Of a stretch of 23,362 bases of DNA, positions 7,004 through 15,655 are shown piece by piece. The DNA lies in assembly GCA_001822215.1 (NCBI GenBank), contig MHQD01000044.1, positions 1 through 23,362 on the forward strand, read 5' to 3'. The notes under the pieces are model-generated. The model worked only from the letters and a program-made list of their open reading frames with translations, was not told the DNA's origin and ran no database searches. The DNA comes from Candidatus Sungbacteria bacterium RIFCSPHIGHO2_01_FULL_50_25. Its GTDB lineage: Bacteria; Patescibacteriota; Minisyncoccia; Sungbacterales; HO2-52-23. A program made the translations under genes and the position numbers. The number at the start of each line of letters is the position of its first letter. Position 1 is the first letter of the stretch.

Positions 7004-7911
7004 TTGATATCATCGGAAAAAAGTATTACTTTCTCGGGTTCTCGGCAGCGCTTGTAGTATTGAGCATCGGCGCACTTTTGGTGTACGGTCTGCATCTCGG
7101 CATTGATTTTACCGGGGGTTCGATTCTTGAGATTGAATTTCCAAAGGATGTGCCGCAGGCGGCGCGCGCCGCGGCAATCGTCGAGTCGTTTAATGTCGGG
7201 AGCGTTGCGGTCCAGGAAACCGGCGAGCGCGGCATGCTCATCCGATTCGGGGCAGTCGCCGAGGATACACATCAAAACATTCTCGGCGAATTGCGGCGCG
7301 ACGGGGGCGGGGAAATTATTGAAAAGCGATTTGATTCAATCGGCCCCACGATTGGGAGTGAGCTTAGGAGAAATGCCTTTATCGCGCTCTCGATTGCGGT
7401 TGCCGCAATCATCCTTTATATCGCGTGGGCGTTTCGGCACGTATCAGAGCCTGTTTCGTCTTGGAAGTATGGCGTCGTTGCGGTGTTTGCTCTTGTACAC
7501 GATATAATCATTCCGACTGGCGTGTTCGCGGTTCTCGGAAAGTTTTATGGCGTTTCTATCGATGCGCTCTTTATCACCGCGCTCTTGACCATTATGGGAT
7601 TTTCCGTACACGATACGATTGTAGTATTTGACAGAACGAGGGAAAATTTGTATAAATTGAAAGGTAAAGGAAATGAGACATTTGCTCACACGGTGAATCA
7701 AAGCGTGAACGAAACAATCGCCCGCTCGGTCAATACGTCGGTTACCATCCTTCTTGCGCTTGTTGCGATCGCGCTATTCGGGGGGGAATCTGTCAGATAT
7801 TTCGCGATAGCCCTTATCATTGGGATTACATTCGGGACATACTCTTCGATATTCGTGGCAAGCCCGCTCCTCGTTATTTGGGAGTCGTGGTCCGGGAAGC
7901 GAAAGCAGTAG
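7000..7911 (+). CDS. secF: Protein translocase subunit SecF
   Basis: A 303-aa SecF with six predicted membrane segments. The first helix (~8-31) is followed by the family motif GIDFTGGSILEIEF (34-47), and the conserved D5/D6-type motif MGFSVHDTIVVFDRTREN begins near residue 199. The C-terminal helices (ILLALVAIALFGG, FAIALIIGITFGTYSSIF) are typical. Length is normal. The start codon overlaps the secD stop, the classic secDF order. The next gene begins 149 bases downstream behind its own promoter; no intrinsic terminator is evident directly after secF. Confidence 0.96.
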   Translation: MIDIIGKKYYFLGFSAALVVLSIGALLVYGLHLGIDFTGGSILEIEFPKDVPQAARAAAIVESFNVGSVAVQETGERGMLIRFGAVAEDTHQNILGELRRDGGGEIIEKRFDSIGPTIGSELRRNAFIALSIAVAAIILYIAWAFRHVSEPVSSWKYGVVAVFALVHDIIIPTGVFAVLGKFYGVSIDALFITALLTIMGFSVHDTIVVFDRTRENLYKLKGKGNETFAHTVNQSVNETIARSVNTSVTILLALVAIALFGGESVRYFAIALIIGITFGTYSSIFVASPLLVIWESWSGKRKQ

Positions 7912-7926
7912 AAATTCAGGCATTTT

Positions 7927-7955
7927 TTGACAAAATAAGTGCGGTGTGCTAGGAT
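7927..7955 (+). promoter_or_regulatory. Extended -10 promoter for the sigma4/HARE gene
   Basis: TTGACA (7927-7932) is followed after 17 bases by TAGGAT (7950-7955), which is preceded by TG at 7947-7948, giving an extended -10. Transcription should start near 7962 and produce a leader of about 100 bases. Confidence 0.65.
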
Positions 7956-8003
7956 AATTTCATCCGGTTTTTCATATATAGTAATATCGAAATTTGATTG
8001 TAG

Positions 8004-8053
8004 ACCCCGCTCCGGCACTGGCTCTATTGAATTGCCGCCGGGAAGGGGTTTTT
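8004..8053 (+). promoter_or_regulatory. Leader hairpin covering the ribosome site, with T run
   Basis: ACCCC (8004-8008) pairs with GGGGT (8045-8049), and an inner CCGG (8012-8015) can pair with CCGG (8038-8041). The right arm holds the purine stretch GGGAAGGGG, the only plausible Shine-Dalgarno site for the gene at 8061, and is directly followed by TTTTT (8049-8053). The leader could therefore work as a terminator-like attenuator or hide the ribosome site. This is read from base pairing only. Confidence 0.4.
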
Positions 8054-8060
8054 GATAAAA

Positions 8061-9104
8061 ATGAACCAAAGCAATATGCCGATGCCGCCGGCTGAAGCGG
8101 TAAAAATCCTTCTCCAAAAACTTCCGTCAAAACGGATGCGCGATGTTGTTGAGAAGCGTTTTGGACTTCGGGGAGGGAAGAGAAAGACGCTTGAGGCGAT
8201 AGGGAAAGAATACAAGATTACACGGGAGCGCGTCCGGCAGATTGAAGCTGACGCGTTTCGGCATCTTTCTCGCGAAGAGTCGCTTCGAGAGGTCGCTCCG
8301 GTGACGAATGCGCTTGCGGCGCATATCGCTTCCTATGGAGGCGTCATAACAGAGGATCATCTTATCCAAACCTTGGGGGATTCGGCGTCTCGCCCTTCCA
8401 TACTGTTTTTGCTCGATGTGGGAAGCCAATTTTCGCTCGTTCCTGAATCTGATAACCATCATCGTTTGTGGACTGTCGACGAGAAGCGGGCAGGCGGAGT
8501 GGCGCGAATACTCTCCGGGGTCCAAAAGGAGCTTAAAGCGCATGAGAAACCGCTTTCAGAGCATGACCTCCATGGTCTTGTTTCGCGGATCGGGGAGAAG
8601 GAGCAAGGCGGGACGATATCGGATCAGATGATTGAGACGTTTCTTGCGTCGTCAAAGATGATAAAGAAAAACCCATACGGAGAATATGGTCTTTCGTCAT
8701 GGGCTGCGATCCGTCCCCGAGGAGTCCGAGATAAGGCGTATGTCGCGCTCGCGCGCGCGGGGAAGCCAATGCATTTTACCGATGTTGCGGGGGCAATAAC
8801 AGAAGCGGCATGGTCTCAGCGCAGAGCCCATCCCCAGACCGTTCACAACGAGCTTATCAAGGATTCCCGGTTTGTGCTTGTGGGGCGCGGGTTTTACGCG
8901 CTTCGGGAATGGGGATATGAACCGGGGGTTGTCCGGGATGTCATTATTTCCGCACTGAAAGAGTCAGACAAGCCGCTTTCAAAAGAGCAGATAATTGAAC
9001 TTGTCTTGCAGAAGCGACTTGTAAAGCCGCCGACCGTGTTTCTCAATTTGCAGAACAAGTCGCTTTTCAAGCGGCTCGACAACGGCACGTATACCCTTGT
9101 ATAA
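8061..9104 (+). CDS. Sigma region 4 plus HARE-HTH regulator
   Basis: A 347-aa putative transcription factor. The N-terminal domain (~20-70) is a sigma-70 region 4 helix-turn-helix: ERFGL-like (KRFGLRGG), TLEAIGKEYKITRERVRQIEADA, the -35 recognition fold, without sigma region 2. The centre (~75-210) is helical and unassigned. A HARE-HTH domain follows (~219-285, KAYVALARAGKPMHFTDVA ... HPQTVHNELIKD.RFVLVGRGFYAL), the fold also found in the RNA polymerase delta subunit, and a last winged-helix-like repeat ends the protein. This architecture is known from CPR and a few other groups. It may bind promoters or polymerase. ATG 8061 is preferred over an in-frame TTG at 8052. It has its own promoter, leader and terminator, so it is a single-gene unit. 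Confidence 0.85.
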   Translation: MNQSNMPMPPAEAVKILLQKLPSKRMRDVVEKRFGLRGGKRKTLEAIGKEYKITRERVRQIEADAFRHLSREESLREVAPVTNALAAHIASYGGVITEDHLIQTLGDSASRPSILFLLDVGSQFSLVPESDNHHRLWTVDEKRAGGVARILSGVQKELKAHEKPLSEHDLHGLVSRIGEKEQGGTISDQMIETFLASSKMIKKNPYGEYGLSSWAAIRPRGVRDKAYVALARAGKPMHFTDVAGAITEAAWSQRRAHPQTVHNELIKDSRFVLVGRGFYALREWGYEPGVVRDVIISALKESDKPLSKEQIIELVLQKRLVKPPTVFLNLQNKSLFKRLDNGTYTLV

Positions 9105-9110
9105 TCTCCG

Positions 9111-9139
9111 CCCGTCAAATCGTAGTTGGCGGGTTTTTT
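9111..9139 (+). terminator. Intrinsic terminator after the sigma4/HARE gene
   Basis: CCCGTCAA (9111-9118) pairs with TTGGCGGG (9126-9133), including one G-U pair, around a 7-base loop, and is followed by six T (9134-9139). It lies 7 bases after the stop codon. Confidence 0.8.
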
Positions 9140-9215
9140 GTTTCCCCCGCCTTCTTTTATTGCCGAATGTTTCGCCGTATACTGAGAATAGGTATCAGGT
9201 TTTGATTTCTGTTCT

Positions 9216-10550
9216 ATGGAATTTTTTGAAATAGGGTCGCGGTTTTTTGAGCAAGTGATGCCCTGGATGATTTCGATTTGGTGGCTCTACCTTTTTATCG
9301 GGCTTGTACTTCTTCTTCCGTTCCTCTGGCTTTCCTACATTCAGGAGCATTATAAAAAAACCGCGCTTAATCCGGTGCTTCTTGAGATACGGGTTCCTCG
9401 GGAGCTTGAACGAAGTCCTCGCGCGATGGAGCAAATTTTTACTCAGATTCACGCGCTTCGCAATTCCGCGTCAAACGTCGAGGAAAAATGGTGGCAGGGC
9501 GAGGTGCCGCTATGGTTTTCGTTTGAGGTCGCAAGTTTCGGCGGCGAGATTCATTTTTTCATACGCATTCCCACGCGGCATCGGAATATCGTTGAGGCCG
9601 CGTTCTATGCGTCATATCCGGATGTCGAGATTTCTGACGTGCGGGAAGACTATATAAAGCGATTTCCAAAATCAGTTGACGAGCTTTTTGCGAAAAAATA
9701 TCGATTTTTCGGGAATGAGCTTTTGCTCGCAAAACCAGATGCATACCCGATACGCACCTATTACGATTTTGAAACTCCGGAAGATGAATCGAAACTCGAT
9801 CCCGTGGCGGGGCTCATGGAGGTTATGGCAAAGATTGGAAAGTCGGAGGATATTTGGGTTCAGGTTATTGCGCGGCCGCTTATCGATGACTCATGGCGCG
9901 ATTCGGGCGCCAAACTCGTTCAGGAATTGAAGGAGCGGGCGAAAACAGAATTTGAGACTACGTCCGGGAAATTCGTGATGACCGATCGTTCGCCCGGTGA
10001 CATCGACACCCTAAAGGCGATTGAGAGGAATCTTTCAAAACCCGGATTTGATGTGGTAATCAGGTATCTTTATATCGCTCCCGATTCAGTATACACGACG
10101 AATTTCGGCCAGCGAGGAGTTTTTTCAGCGTTCAACCAGTATATGACCGAAAACCTGAACAAGTTTCGCCATAATTATGACATGTGGACCCGCTCGAGTT
10201 TCTGGTATCCTCCGTATCTTTTTCCGAAAAGGCGCCTCAAGGCGCGTCAAGCCGCCATCTGGGAGCGATTTCGGAAGCGCCACATATATGAAAAGCTTGT
10301 GATATCGCGGCTTCGCGAAATGCATTTTTTCAGTTTTGGTTTCAAAGTAAAAAATGTATTGAAGGGGGGCGCGTTCACCCATACGATCACACTGAATACT
10401 GAGGAGCTCGCGACGATTTACCATTTGCCGACAAAGCTTGTGCTTACCGCACCCATTATGAAGCGGATGGAGGCGAAGCGCGTAGGCCCGCCCGCCGGGC
10501 TCTCAATTTTCGGGGATGACGGCGAGTCGGGCAATCTTCCGATTAAATAA
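9216..10550 (+). CDS. Membrane-anchored partner of HerA/TraG-like ATPase
   Basis: A 444-aa protein with one N-terminal membrane helix (~15-40, WWLYLFIGLVLLLPFLWL) and a large soluble part. The stretch LEIRVPRELERSPRAMEQIFTQIHAL (from residue 56) and the later ARPLIDDSWR and GGAFTHTITLNTEELATIYHLPT segments resemble what I recall as the N-terminal half of long CPR HerA/TraG-like ATPases, in which the ATPase domain directly follows. Here the ATPase is a separate gene (12376) with CxxC protein 1 between them. The ending KRVGPPAGLSIF is the linker expected just before the ATPase domain. It probably anchors or assembles the ATPase at the membrane. A TATACT hexamer at 9178-9183 may be part of its promoter, with a poor -35. 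Confidence 0.65.
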   Translation: MEFFEIGSRFFEQVMPWMISIWWLYLFIGLVLLLPFLWLSYIQEHYKKTALNPVLLEIRVPRELERSPRAMEQIFTQIHALRNSASNVEEKWWQGEVPLWFSFEVASFGGEIHFFIRIPTRHRNIVEAAFYASYPDVEISDVREDYIKRFPKSVDELFAKKYRFFGNELLLAKPDAYPIRTYYDFETPEDESKLDPVAGLMEVMAKIGKSEDIWVQVIARPLIDDSWRDSGAKLVQELKERAKTEFETTSGKFVMTDRSPGDIDTLKAIERNLSKPGFDVVIRYLYIAPDSVYTTNFGQRGVFSAFNQYMTENLNKFRHNYDMWTRSSFWYPPYLFPKRRLKARQAAIWERFRKRHIYEKLVISRLREMHFFSFGFKVKNVLKGGAFTHTITLNTEELATIYHLPTKLVLTAPIMKRMEAKRVGPPAGLSIFGDDGESGNLPIK

Positions 10551-10555
10551 CTTCT

Positions 10556-12340
10556 TTGGTGAATCAAGAAACCCATTCGACAAGATCAGGGCAGGCCCGC
10601 CATTGTCAAAATTGTAAAGCCGAGTTCGTCATCGAACCGGAGGATTTCGTTTTCTATGACAAAATAAAGGTCCCTCCGCCAACGTGGTGTCCGGAGTGCC
10701 GGCTCATCCGGCGGCTTGTTTTTCGGAATGAGCGGAATCTCTATCGCGTGAAAGATGCGGCGAGCGGGCAGGAGATTTTTTCTGGGATTCCGCCGGATTC
10801 CGGATTGAAAGTGTACGAGCATGACTACTGGTGGTCGGATAAATGGGATCCGATGCCCTACGGCCGTGACTACGATTTTTCGCGTCCTTTTTTCGAGCAG
10901 TTTCTCGAGCTCATGTATTCGGTTCCGTGGCCAGCGCGAAATGTCCTCAATCTTGTGAATTCCGACTATGCGGAGCACGTGGGGAACCTCAGAAATTGCT
11001 ACCTTTGTTTTAATCTCGGGGATTCGGAAGATTCCGCGTATTTGATCGACACGTATTGGACTAAAAATTCATTTGACATCACGACCGCGGAACACTCAGA
11101 GCTCTGCTACGATTCAATCGAAATTGATAAAAGCTATAAAACATTTTTTTCGCTCTATTGCGACGAGACGCGGGACGTCTGGTTTTCGCGCGATCTCACC
11201 GGGTGTTCGGATTGCTTCGGGTGCGTGAATCTTCGGAACAAGCAGTATCACATTTTCAACCGTCCCTATTCAAAGGAAGCGTATTTTGAGGAGCTGCAAA
11301 AGATGAATTTGAATTCGTATTCGGGGCTTGATATCGCGCGCAGGCGCGCATACGAATTCTGGCGCGCATATCCGAGAAAATTTTACCACGGCGTTCAGAA
11401 TGTGAATGTGTCGGGCGACTGCCTTCATAATTGCAAGAATGTACTTTCGAGCTATAACGTGGAGGACGGAGAGAATCTTAAATTTTGCATGGAGGCTTCG
11501 CTCGGCGTCAAGGATTCGTACGATTATACCAATTGGGGTGATAATGTGGAACTCATGTATGAGACATTCGGCTGCGGGCTCGGATGCAAGAATGTTAAAT
11601 TTTCCCTTGATTGCTGGTCCGCGGTGAGCGATATTGAATATTCGGTGCGTTCCGCATCGTCATCGAATCTTTTCGGGTGCGTAGGGCTAAAGAAAAAATC
11701 GTATTGCATTTTCAACAAGCAGTATACTCCTGAAGAATATGCGGTACTCCGCGAAAAAATCATCCGTCATATGGCAGAGATGCCGTATGCTGATGCAGAG
11801 GGGCGGACGTATCGGTATGGAGAATTTTTCCCACCAGGATTTTCGCCATTTTCCTACCAAGAGACGGTAGCGAACGACTTTTTTCCGCTTTCAAAAGAAG
11901 AAGCGGCCGCAAAAGGGTATACATGGCGCGATAGCGAAATAAAAGAATTCCAGATGACGATGAAGGCGTCCGCCATTCCCGATGCCATCGGAGATACTCC
12001 CGATTCCATCATTCAGGAAATTATCGAATGTTCGTCTTGCGGCCGCGCGTATCGGATTATCGCGTCCGAACTCCAATTTTTGCGTGCACAGGGAATTTCG
12101 GTTCCGCGTGAGTGCGTTTCATGCCGTCATAAGGCGCGTTTTAGCATGAGGAATCTTCCGCGCTATTACAGCCGGAAGTGCATGTGCGCCGGCGAATCTT
12201 CTGAAAATGCGGTGTACCGCAATCAAGTTTCTCATTCTCACGGAATCGATCATTGCGAGAACGAATTCATCACGTCGTTCGCGCCGGAAAATCCCTCAAT
12301 CGTCTATTGCGAGTCATGCTACAATAGTGAAGTCGTATGA
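10556..12340 (+). CDS. CxxC zinc-ribbon repeat protein 1
   Basis: A 594-aa cysteine-rich protein of a CPR family whose function I do not know. The N-terminal zinc ribbon is intact (C17, C20, C45, C48: CQNC ... CPEC). The next ribbon expected in the family is lost (DAASGQ where CxxCG is usual, VYEHDY where the second pair is usual). The WSDKWDPMPYGRDYDFSRPFFEQF block is a family hallmark. The centre (~125-400) has repeats of about 20 residues with recurring N-C and C-x-x-C turns (NLRNCYLC, GCSDCFGCVNLRNK, GCGLGCKN), which suggests a solenoid or beta-helix. The C-terminal ribbons are intact (ECSSCG, ECVSC, RKCMC, HCENEF, YCESC). Start is TTG 10556 or GTG 10559, 5 to 8 bases after the previous stop. 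Confidence 0.75.
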   Translation: MVNQETHSTRSGQARHCQNCKAEFVIEPEDFVFYDKIKVPPPTWCPECRLIRRLVFRNERNLYRVKDAASGQEIFSGIPPDSGLKVYEHDYWWSDKWDPMPYGRDYDFSRPFFEQFLELMYSVPWPARNVLNLVNSDYAEHVGNLRNCYLCFNLGDSEDSAYLIDTYWTKNSFDITTAEHSELCYDSIEIDKSYKTFFSLYCDETRDVWFSRDLTGCSDCFGCVNLRNKQYHIFNRPYSKEAYFEELQKMNLNSYSGLDIARRRAYEFWRAYPRKFYHGVQNVNVSGDCLHNCKNVLSSYNVEDGENLKFCMEASLGVKDSYDYTNWGDNVELMYETFGCGLGCKNVKFSLDCWSAVSDIEYSVRSASSSNLFGCVGLKKKSYCIFNKQYTPEEYAVLREKIIRHMAEMPYADAEGRTYRYGEFFPPGFSPFSYQETVANDFFPLSKEEAAAKGYTWRDSEIKEFQMTMKASAIPDAIGDTPDSIIQEIIECSSCGRAYRIIASELQFLRAQGISVPRECVSCRHKARFSMRNLPRYYSRKCMCAGESSENAVYRNQVSHSHGIDHCENEFITSFAPENPSIVYCESCYNSEVV

Positions 12341-12375
12341 TAGAAGCATGTTATCAATCCGAGAGTATTTAAATC

Positions 12376-13827
12376 ATGGCAAAGGAGGGCAGAATTCATC
12401 TCAATAAGTATGCGCCGCCGCCGCCAGAACTCCCGGTCTACCAGCAGATTGATCCGAAGGATGTTTCGTTTATCGGGCGGACGAATTATGAGGCGCCTCT
12501 CGAATCCAAAAAATATATTTTTGGAATTAAGCGACGTGACAGGCGACGCCACATATACATCCTCGGAAAATCAGGCGTAGGGAAATCAAAACTTCTTGAG
12601 CTTTTGGTGCGCCAAGACATTGCGTATGGCCAGGGGCTTTGCTTCATTGATCCGCACGGAGACGTGATCGATGCGATTCTCGATTTTATTCCGGAGAACC
12701 GCATCAACGATGTCGTTCTTATTGATCCGGCTGATGGCGCATGGCCCATCTCGTTTAACCCGCTTCAAAATGTTTCTCCTGAATTGAAGCATCAAATGAC
12801 GCAGGGGCTTATCGAGGTCATGGAGCGTCAGTTTGGCGCAAACTGGACCCCTCGCTTGGAACACGTGTTCCGCTTCACGACGCTTGCGCTTCTCGATTAC
12901 CCCGATGCGACAATGCGGGGGATGATTTCCATGCTTACCGATCGTCCGTACCGGCAAAAGGTTATCGAGTATATCACGGATGATATGGTAAAGCGCTTTT
13001 TCGCGGTTGAGTTTGCCGATTGGTCGGAGAAGTTTGATACGGACGCAATTATTCCATTGGTAAACAAGCTCGGACAATTTCTTTCGATGCCCATGCTTCG
13101 GAATATTTTCGCGCAGAAGGAAAATAAGATTGATTTTGAGGACATCATGAATTCAAGAAAAATCCTTCTCATCAATCTCGCGAAAGGAAAAATCGGCGAA
13201 GAGAATTCGAGTTTCTTCGGTTCTATGTTTGTTACGAAAATGAAGCAGGCGGGGATGAAGAGAGCCGAAATGCCGGAGGATAGACGCACGGATTTTTATT
13301 TTTACGTTGATGAGTTCCATAACATCGTCACCGCGTCCTTTATGAATCTTTTTTCCGAAGCGAGGAAATACGGACTCAATCTTACGGTTGCGCACCAATA
13401 CACCGGGCAATTGATGCCCGCGGTTCTCGATACTGTGTTGGGGAATGTCGCGACCATCATACTCTTTCGCGTCGGCGGAGATGACGCCGCAAAGATGGAA
13501 ACCGAGATGACGCCCGTGTTTAAGGCAAAAGACATGATCAATCTCGGGACGCAGGAGTTTTATATAAAGGAAACGATTGACGGAGAGACGTATGACCCAT
13601 TTTCCGCAGAGACCCTGAAGGTTCTTCCTGCAACCCACCCGTCAAACCGCGAACGCATCAAAGAATCGTCCCGAAAGCGGTATGCGATGTCTGCAGAGGC
13701 GGTAGCAGAAATGCTCAAAGAGGAGGAAGAATCGCTCCTATTCGGCGGAAAGCATGGGGGTAACGCCGCCTTGCCACAAGAGGCGGGGAATGGTATGTAT
13801 GAACCCCCGCCAGAACCCCTCATTTAG
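12376..13827 (+). CDS. HerA/TraG-like ATPase 1
   Basis: A 483-aa P-loop ATPase of the HerA/VirD4/TraG group. Walker A is GKSGVGKS (64-71), a conserved IDPHGD follows (91-96), Walker B is FYFYVDEFHN (307-316) and AHQYTGQL (339-346) is the sensor region typical of TraG/TraD-type coupling proteins. It has no membrane helix, so the upstream 444-aa membrane protein may be its anchor. Such ATPases move DNA or protein across membranes or clean DNA ends; in CPR the role is not known to me. It has a paralogue at 17743 with the same domain order. The C-terminus (KHGGNAALPQEAG ...) is short and disordered-looking. No Shine-Dalgarno site is visible before ATG 12376. Confidence 0.82.
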   Translation: MAKEGRIHLNKYAPPPPELPVYQQIDPKDVSFIGRTNYEAPLESKKYIFGIKRRDRRRHIYILGKSGVGKSKLLELLVRQDIAYGQGLCFIDPHGDVIDAILDFIPENRINDVVLIDPADGAWPISFNPLQNVSPELKHQMTQGLIEVMERQFGANWTPRLEHVFRFTTLALLDYPDATMRGMISMLTDRPYRQKVIEYITDDMVKRFFAVEFADWSEKFDTDAIIPLVNKLGQFLSMPMLRNIFAQKENKIDFEDIMNSRKILLINLAKGKIGEENSSFFGSMFVTKMKQAGMKRAEMPEDRRTDFYFYVDEFHNIVTASFMNLFSEARKYGLNLTVAHQYTGQLMPAVLDTVLGNVATIILFRVGGDDAAKMETEMTPVFKAKDMINLGTQEFYIKETIDGETYDPFSAETLKVLPATHPSNRERIKESSRKRYAMSAEAVAEMLKEEEESLLFGGKHGGNAALPQEAGNGMYEPPPEPLI

Positions 13828-13848
13828 AGGGTTTTGGCTTAAACGCCA

Positions 13849-15597
13849 ATGCCTTCCCAGACTCCACAATTTGATAAAGCACTTGACGAATATTTCAAAA
13901 GCATTCGCCTTGACAGAAGCGGCGGCCTCAAAAAGGTGTGCCGTTTTTCGTCAAAAGAATTTTATATTCGGCCCGAAGATATAGAATTTTATCGAAAACA
14001 CTATGTCCCTCTTCCGACGCTTGAGCCGGAAGAGCGCAGGCGCCTCCGGTGCGCGACATCAAACAGCTATACGCTTTTCAAGCGGACATCAAGCTACACG
14101 CGCAAAAAAATAATCTCGGTCTATCCCGAATCGAGCCCGTTCAAGGTCTATGAGCATCAGATTTGGTATTCTGACAAATGGAACCCGATGGACTTCGGCA
14201 GATCGTACGACCCCGAACGTTCATTTTTTGATCAGTGGGATGATCTTCAGCGCGCGGTTCCGCATCCGAGTCTTATTTCGGACCCTACAAATGTGCAGTC
14301 AGACTATACGAATGTTTCCAAGAACTTGAAGAATTGTTATTTCACGTTTGACCAGAATAAGGGCGAGGACCTTTACTACCACCAATGTTGCAACGAGGAT
14401 AGAAATTGCATCGAGTGCTGGGCCCTCGATTATTCTGATACGTGCTACGAGTCGAAAATTGGCGACCATTTGTTTAAATGCTTCTGGTGCGAGGAGTCGA
14501 AGCAGACGACAGAATCGTATTTTTTGTGGGATTGCCGCAATTCAAGCCATTGCTTCATGTCGTCAAACCTCCGGAACAAAAAGTATTATTTCAGGAATCA
14601 ATACATTGGGAAAGAAGAGTACGAGAAGCGGATCAAGGAAATTAATTTCGGCTCATGGAAAGAACTGGAGGAATTGAAAAAGGAGTTTTTGACCCTCAAG
14701 CATGACGCGCCGAGAAGAGAGTTGAATAATAGCAACGCGATTTCGAGTTTCGGCGATTTTATCAGAAATTCAAAAAACATCTATTTTGGGCTCTGGGTGT
14801 GGGATTCCGAAAATGTGGCCTATTCAGAAGGCGTTGAGGATTCGCGCGATTCATACGACATACTGGGAGGGACGGGGAATGAGCTCTGCTATTTTCTCGC
14901 AAATGTCTGGGCAGAAGATAACTACGACTGCGTATTTTCATACCACATTGATAATTGTGAGGCCGTCGAGTATTCTGCGTATTGCAGGAACTGTGTAAAT
15001 TGCTTTGGTTGTTTTGGCCTCGACAATAAGTCCTATTGCATCTTTAATATTCAGTACTCGCCGAAGGAATACTGGGCCCGTCTCGACGAGATCAAGACGC
15101 GGATGTTTTTTGCGGGAGAATACGGAGAATTTTTTCCTCCGGCGATGCTCCCGTTTCCTTACAGGAGCACGCAGGTTGCCTACTATTATGGATTTGAAGA
15201 TTATGAAAACGCAAAAAAGTATGGGTATGACACGTCGTCTGTAGAGGCGCTTTCTGAAAAAGTTGAAGGCGAGGTCCTGGATGCGAAGGATCTCCCCGAT
15301 GACATACGGGATGTAAAAGATGATATCCTTAAAAAAGTTATATATGACGTAAAGAATAAAAAGCATTTTCGATATATAAAACAAGAACTCGCATTTTATC
15401 GGATGCACGGAATTCCGCTTCCGCGAGAGCATCCTGCTTCCCGCATGTCGAGGTGGCGCAAGGAGCTTGGCCTTATTGTTCGCTACCACAGGAGAAAGTG
15501 CGCCCGCTGCGGGAAAATGATGGAAACAGTGTATGGGCCGGACAGCCCAGAGAAAAATGTGTGGTGCGAGAGTTGCTACTTGAAAGAAATCGGGTAA
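13849..15597 (+). CDS. CxxC repeat protein 2, degenerate zinc ribbons
   Basis: A 582-aa paralogue of the product at 10556, sharing the order of blocks: FYIRPEDIEFYRKHYVPLPT, then IWYSDKWNPMDFGRSYDPERSFFDQW, then a repeat centre (NLKNCYFTF, DRNCIECWALD, NSSHCFMSSNLRNKKYY, CRNCVNCFGCFGLDNKSYC) and an EYGEFFPP segment. The N-terminal ribbon has lost three of four cysteines (C31 remains; the other positions are Ser and Glu), and the penultimate C-terminal ribbon is also lost (LPREHPASR in place of PREC-SC). Only the last ribbon is intact (KCARCGK ... VWCESC). The repeat centre is well kept, so the fold rather than the metal sites seems to be under selection. It starts 21 bases after ATPase 1 and is probably co-transcribed. 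Confidence 0.75.
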   Translation: MPSQTPQFDKALDEYFKSIRLDRSGGLKKVCRFSSKEFYIRPEDIEFYRKHYVPLPTLEPEERRRLRCATSNSYTLFKRTSSYTRKKIISVYPESSPFKVYEHQIWYSDKWNPMDFGRSYDPERSFFDQWDDLQRAVPHPSLISDPTNVQSDYTNVSKNLKNCYFTFDQNKGEDLYYHQCCNEDRNCIECWALDYSDTCYESKIGDHLFKCFWCEESKQTTESYFLWDCRNSSHCFMSSNLRNKKYYFRNQYIGKEEYEKRIKEINFGSWKELEELKKEFLTLKHDAPRRELNNSNAISSFGDFIRNSKNIYFGLWVWDSENVAYSEGVEDSRDSYDILGGTGNELCYFLANVWAEDNYDCVFSYHIDNCEAVEYSAYCRNCVNCFGCFGLDNKSYCIFNIQYSPKEYWARLDEIKTRMFFAGEYGEFFPPAMLPFPYRSTQVAYYYGFEDYENAKKYGYDTSSVEALSEKVEGEVLDAKDLPDDIRDVKDDILKKVIYDVKNKKHFRYIKQELAFYRMHGIPLPREHPASRMSRWRKELGLIVRYHRRKCARCGKMMETVYGPDSPEKNVWCESCYLKEIG

Positions 15598-15607
15598 AAA
15601 GATTACG

Positions 15608-15639
15608 ACATTCTTACATTCTTGAGAATGTGAGAATGT
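15608..15639. repeat. Inverted tandem repeat before the nucleotidyltransferase
   Basis: Two tandem 8-base units (ACATTCTT twice, 15608-15623) are followed at once by two inverse units (GAGAATGT twice, 15624-15639). As RNA this is a stem of up to 16 pairs with two G-U pairs and almost no loop. It stands 16 bases before ATG 15656 and 10 bases after the stop of CxxC protein 2. It could be an operator for a dimeric regulator or a transcript-ending stem without a T run. Confidence 0.65.
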
Positions 15640-15655
15640 TATTTCAAATGATGGT

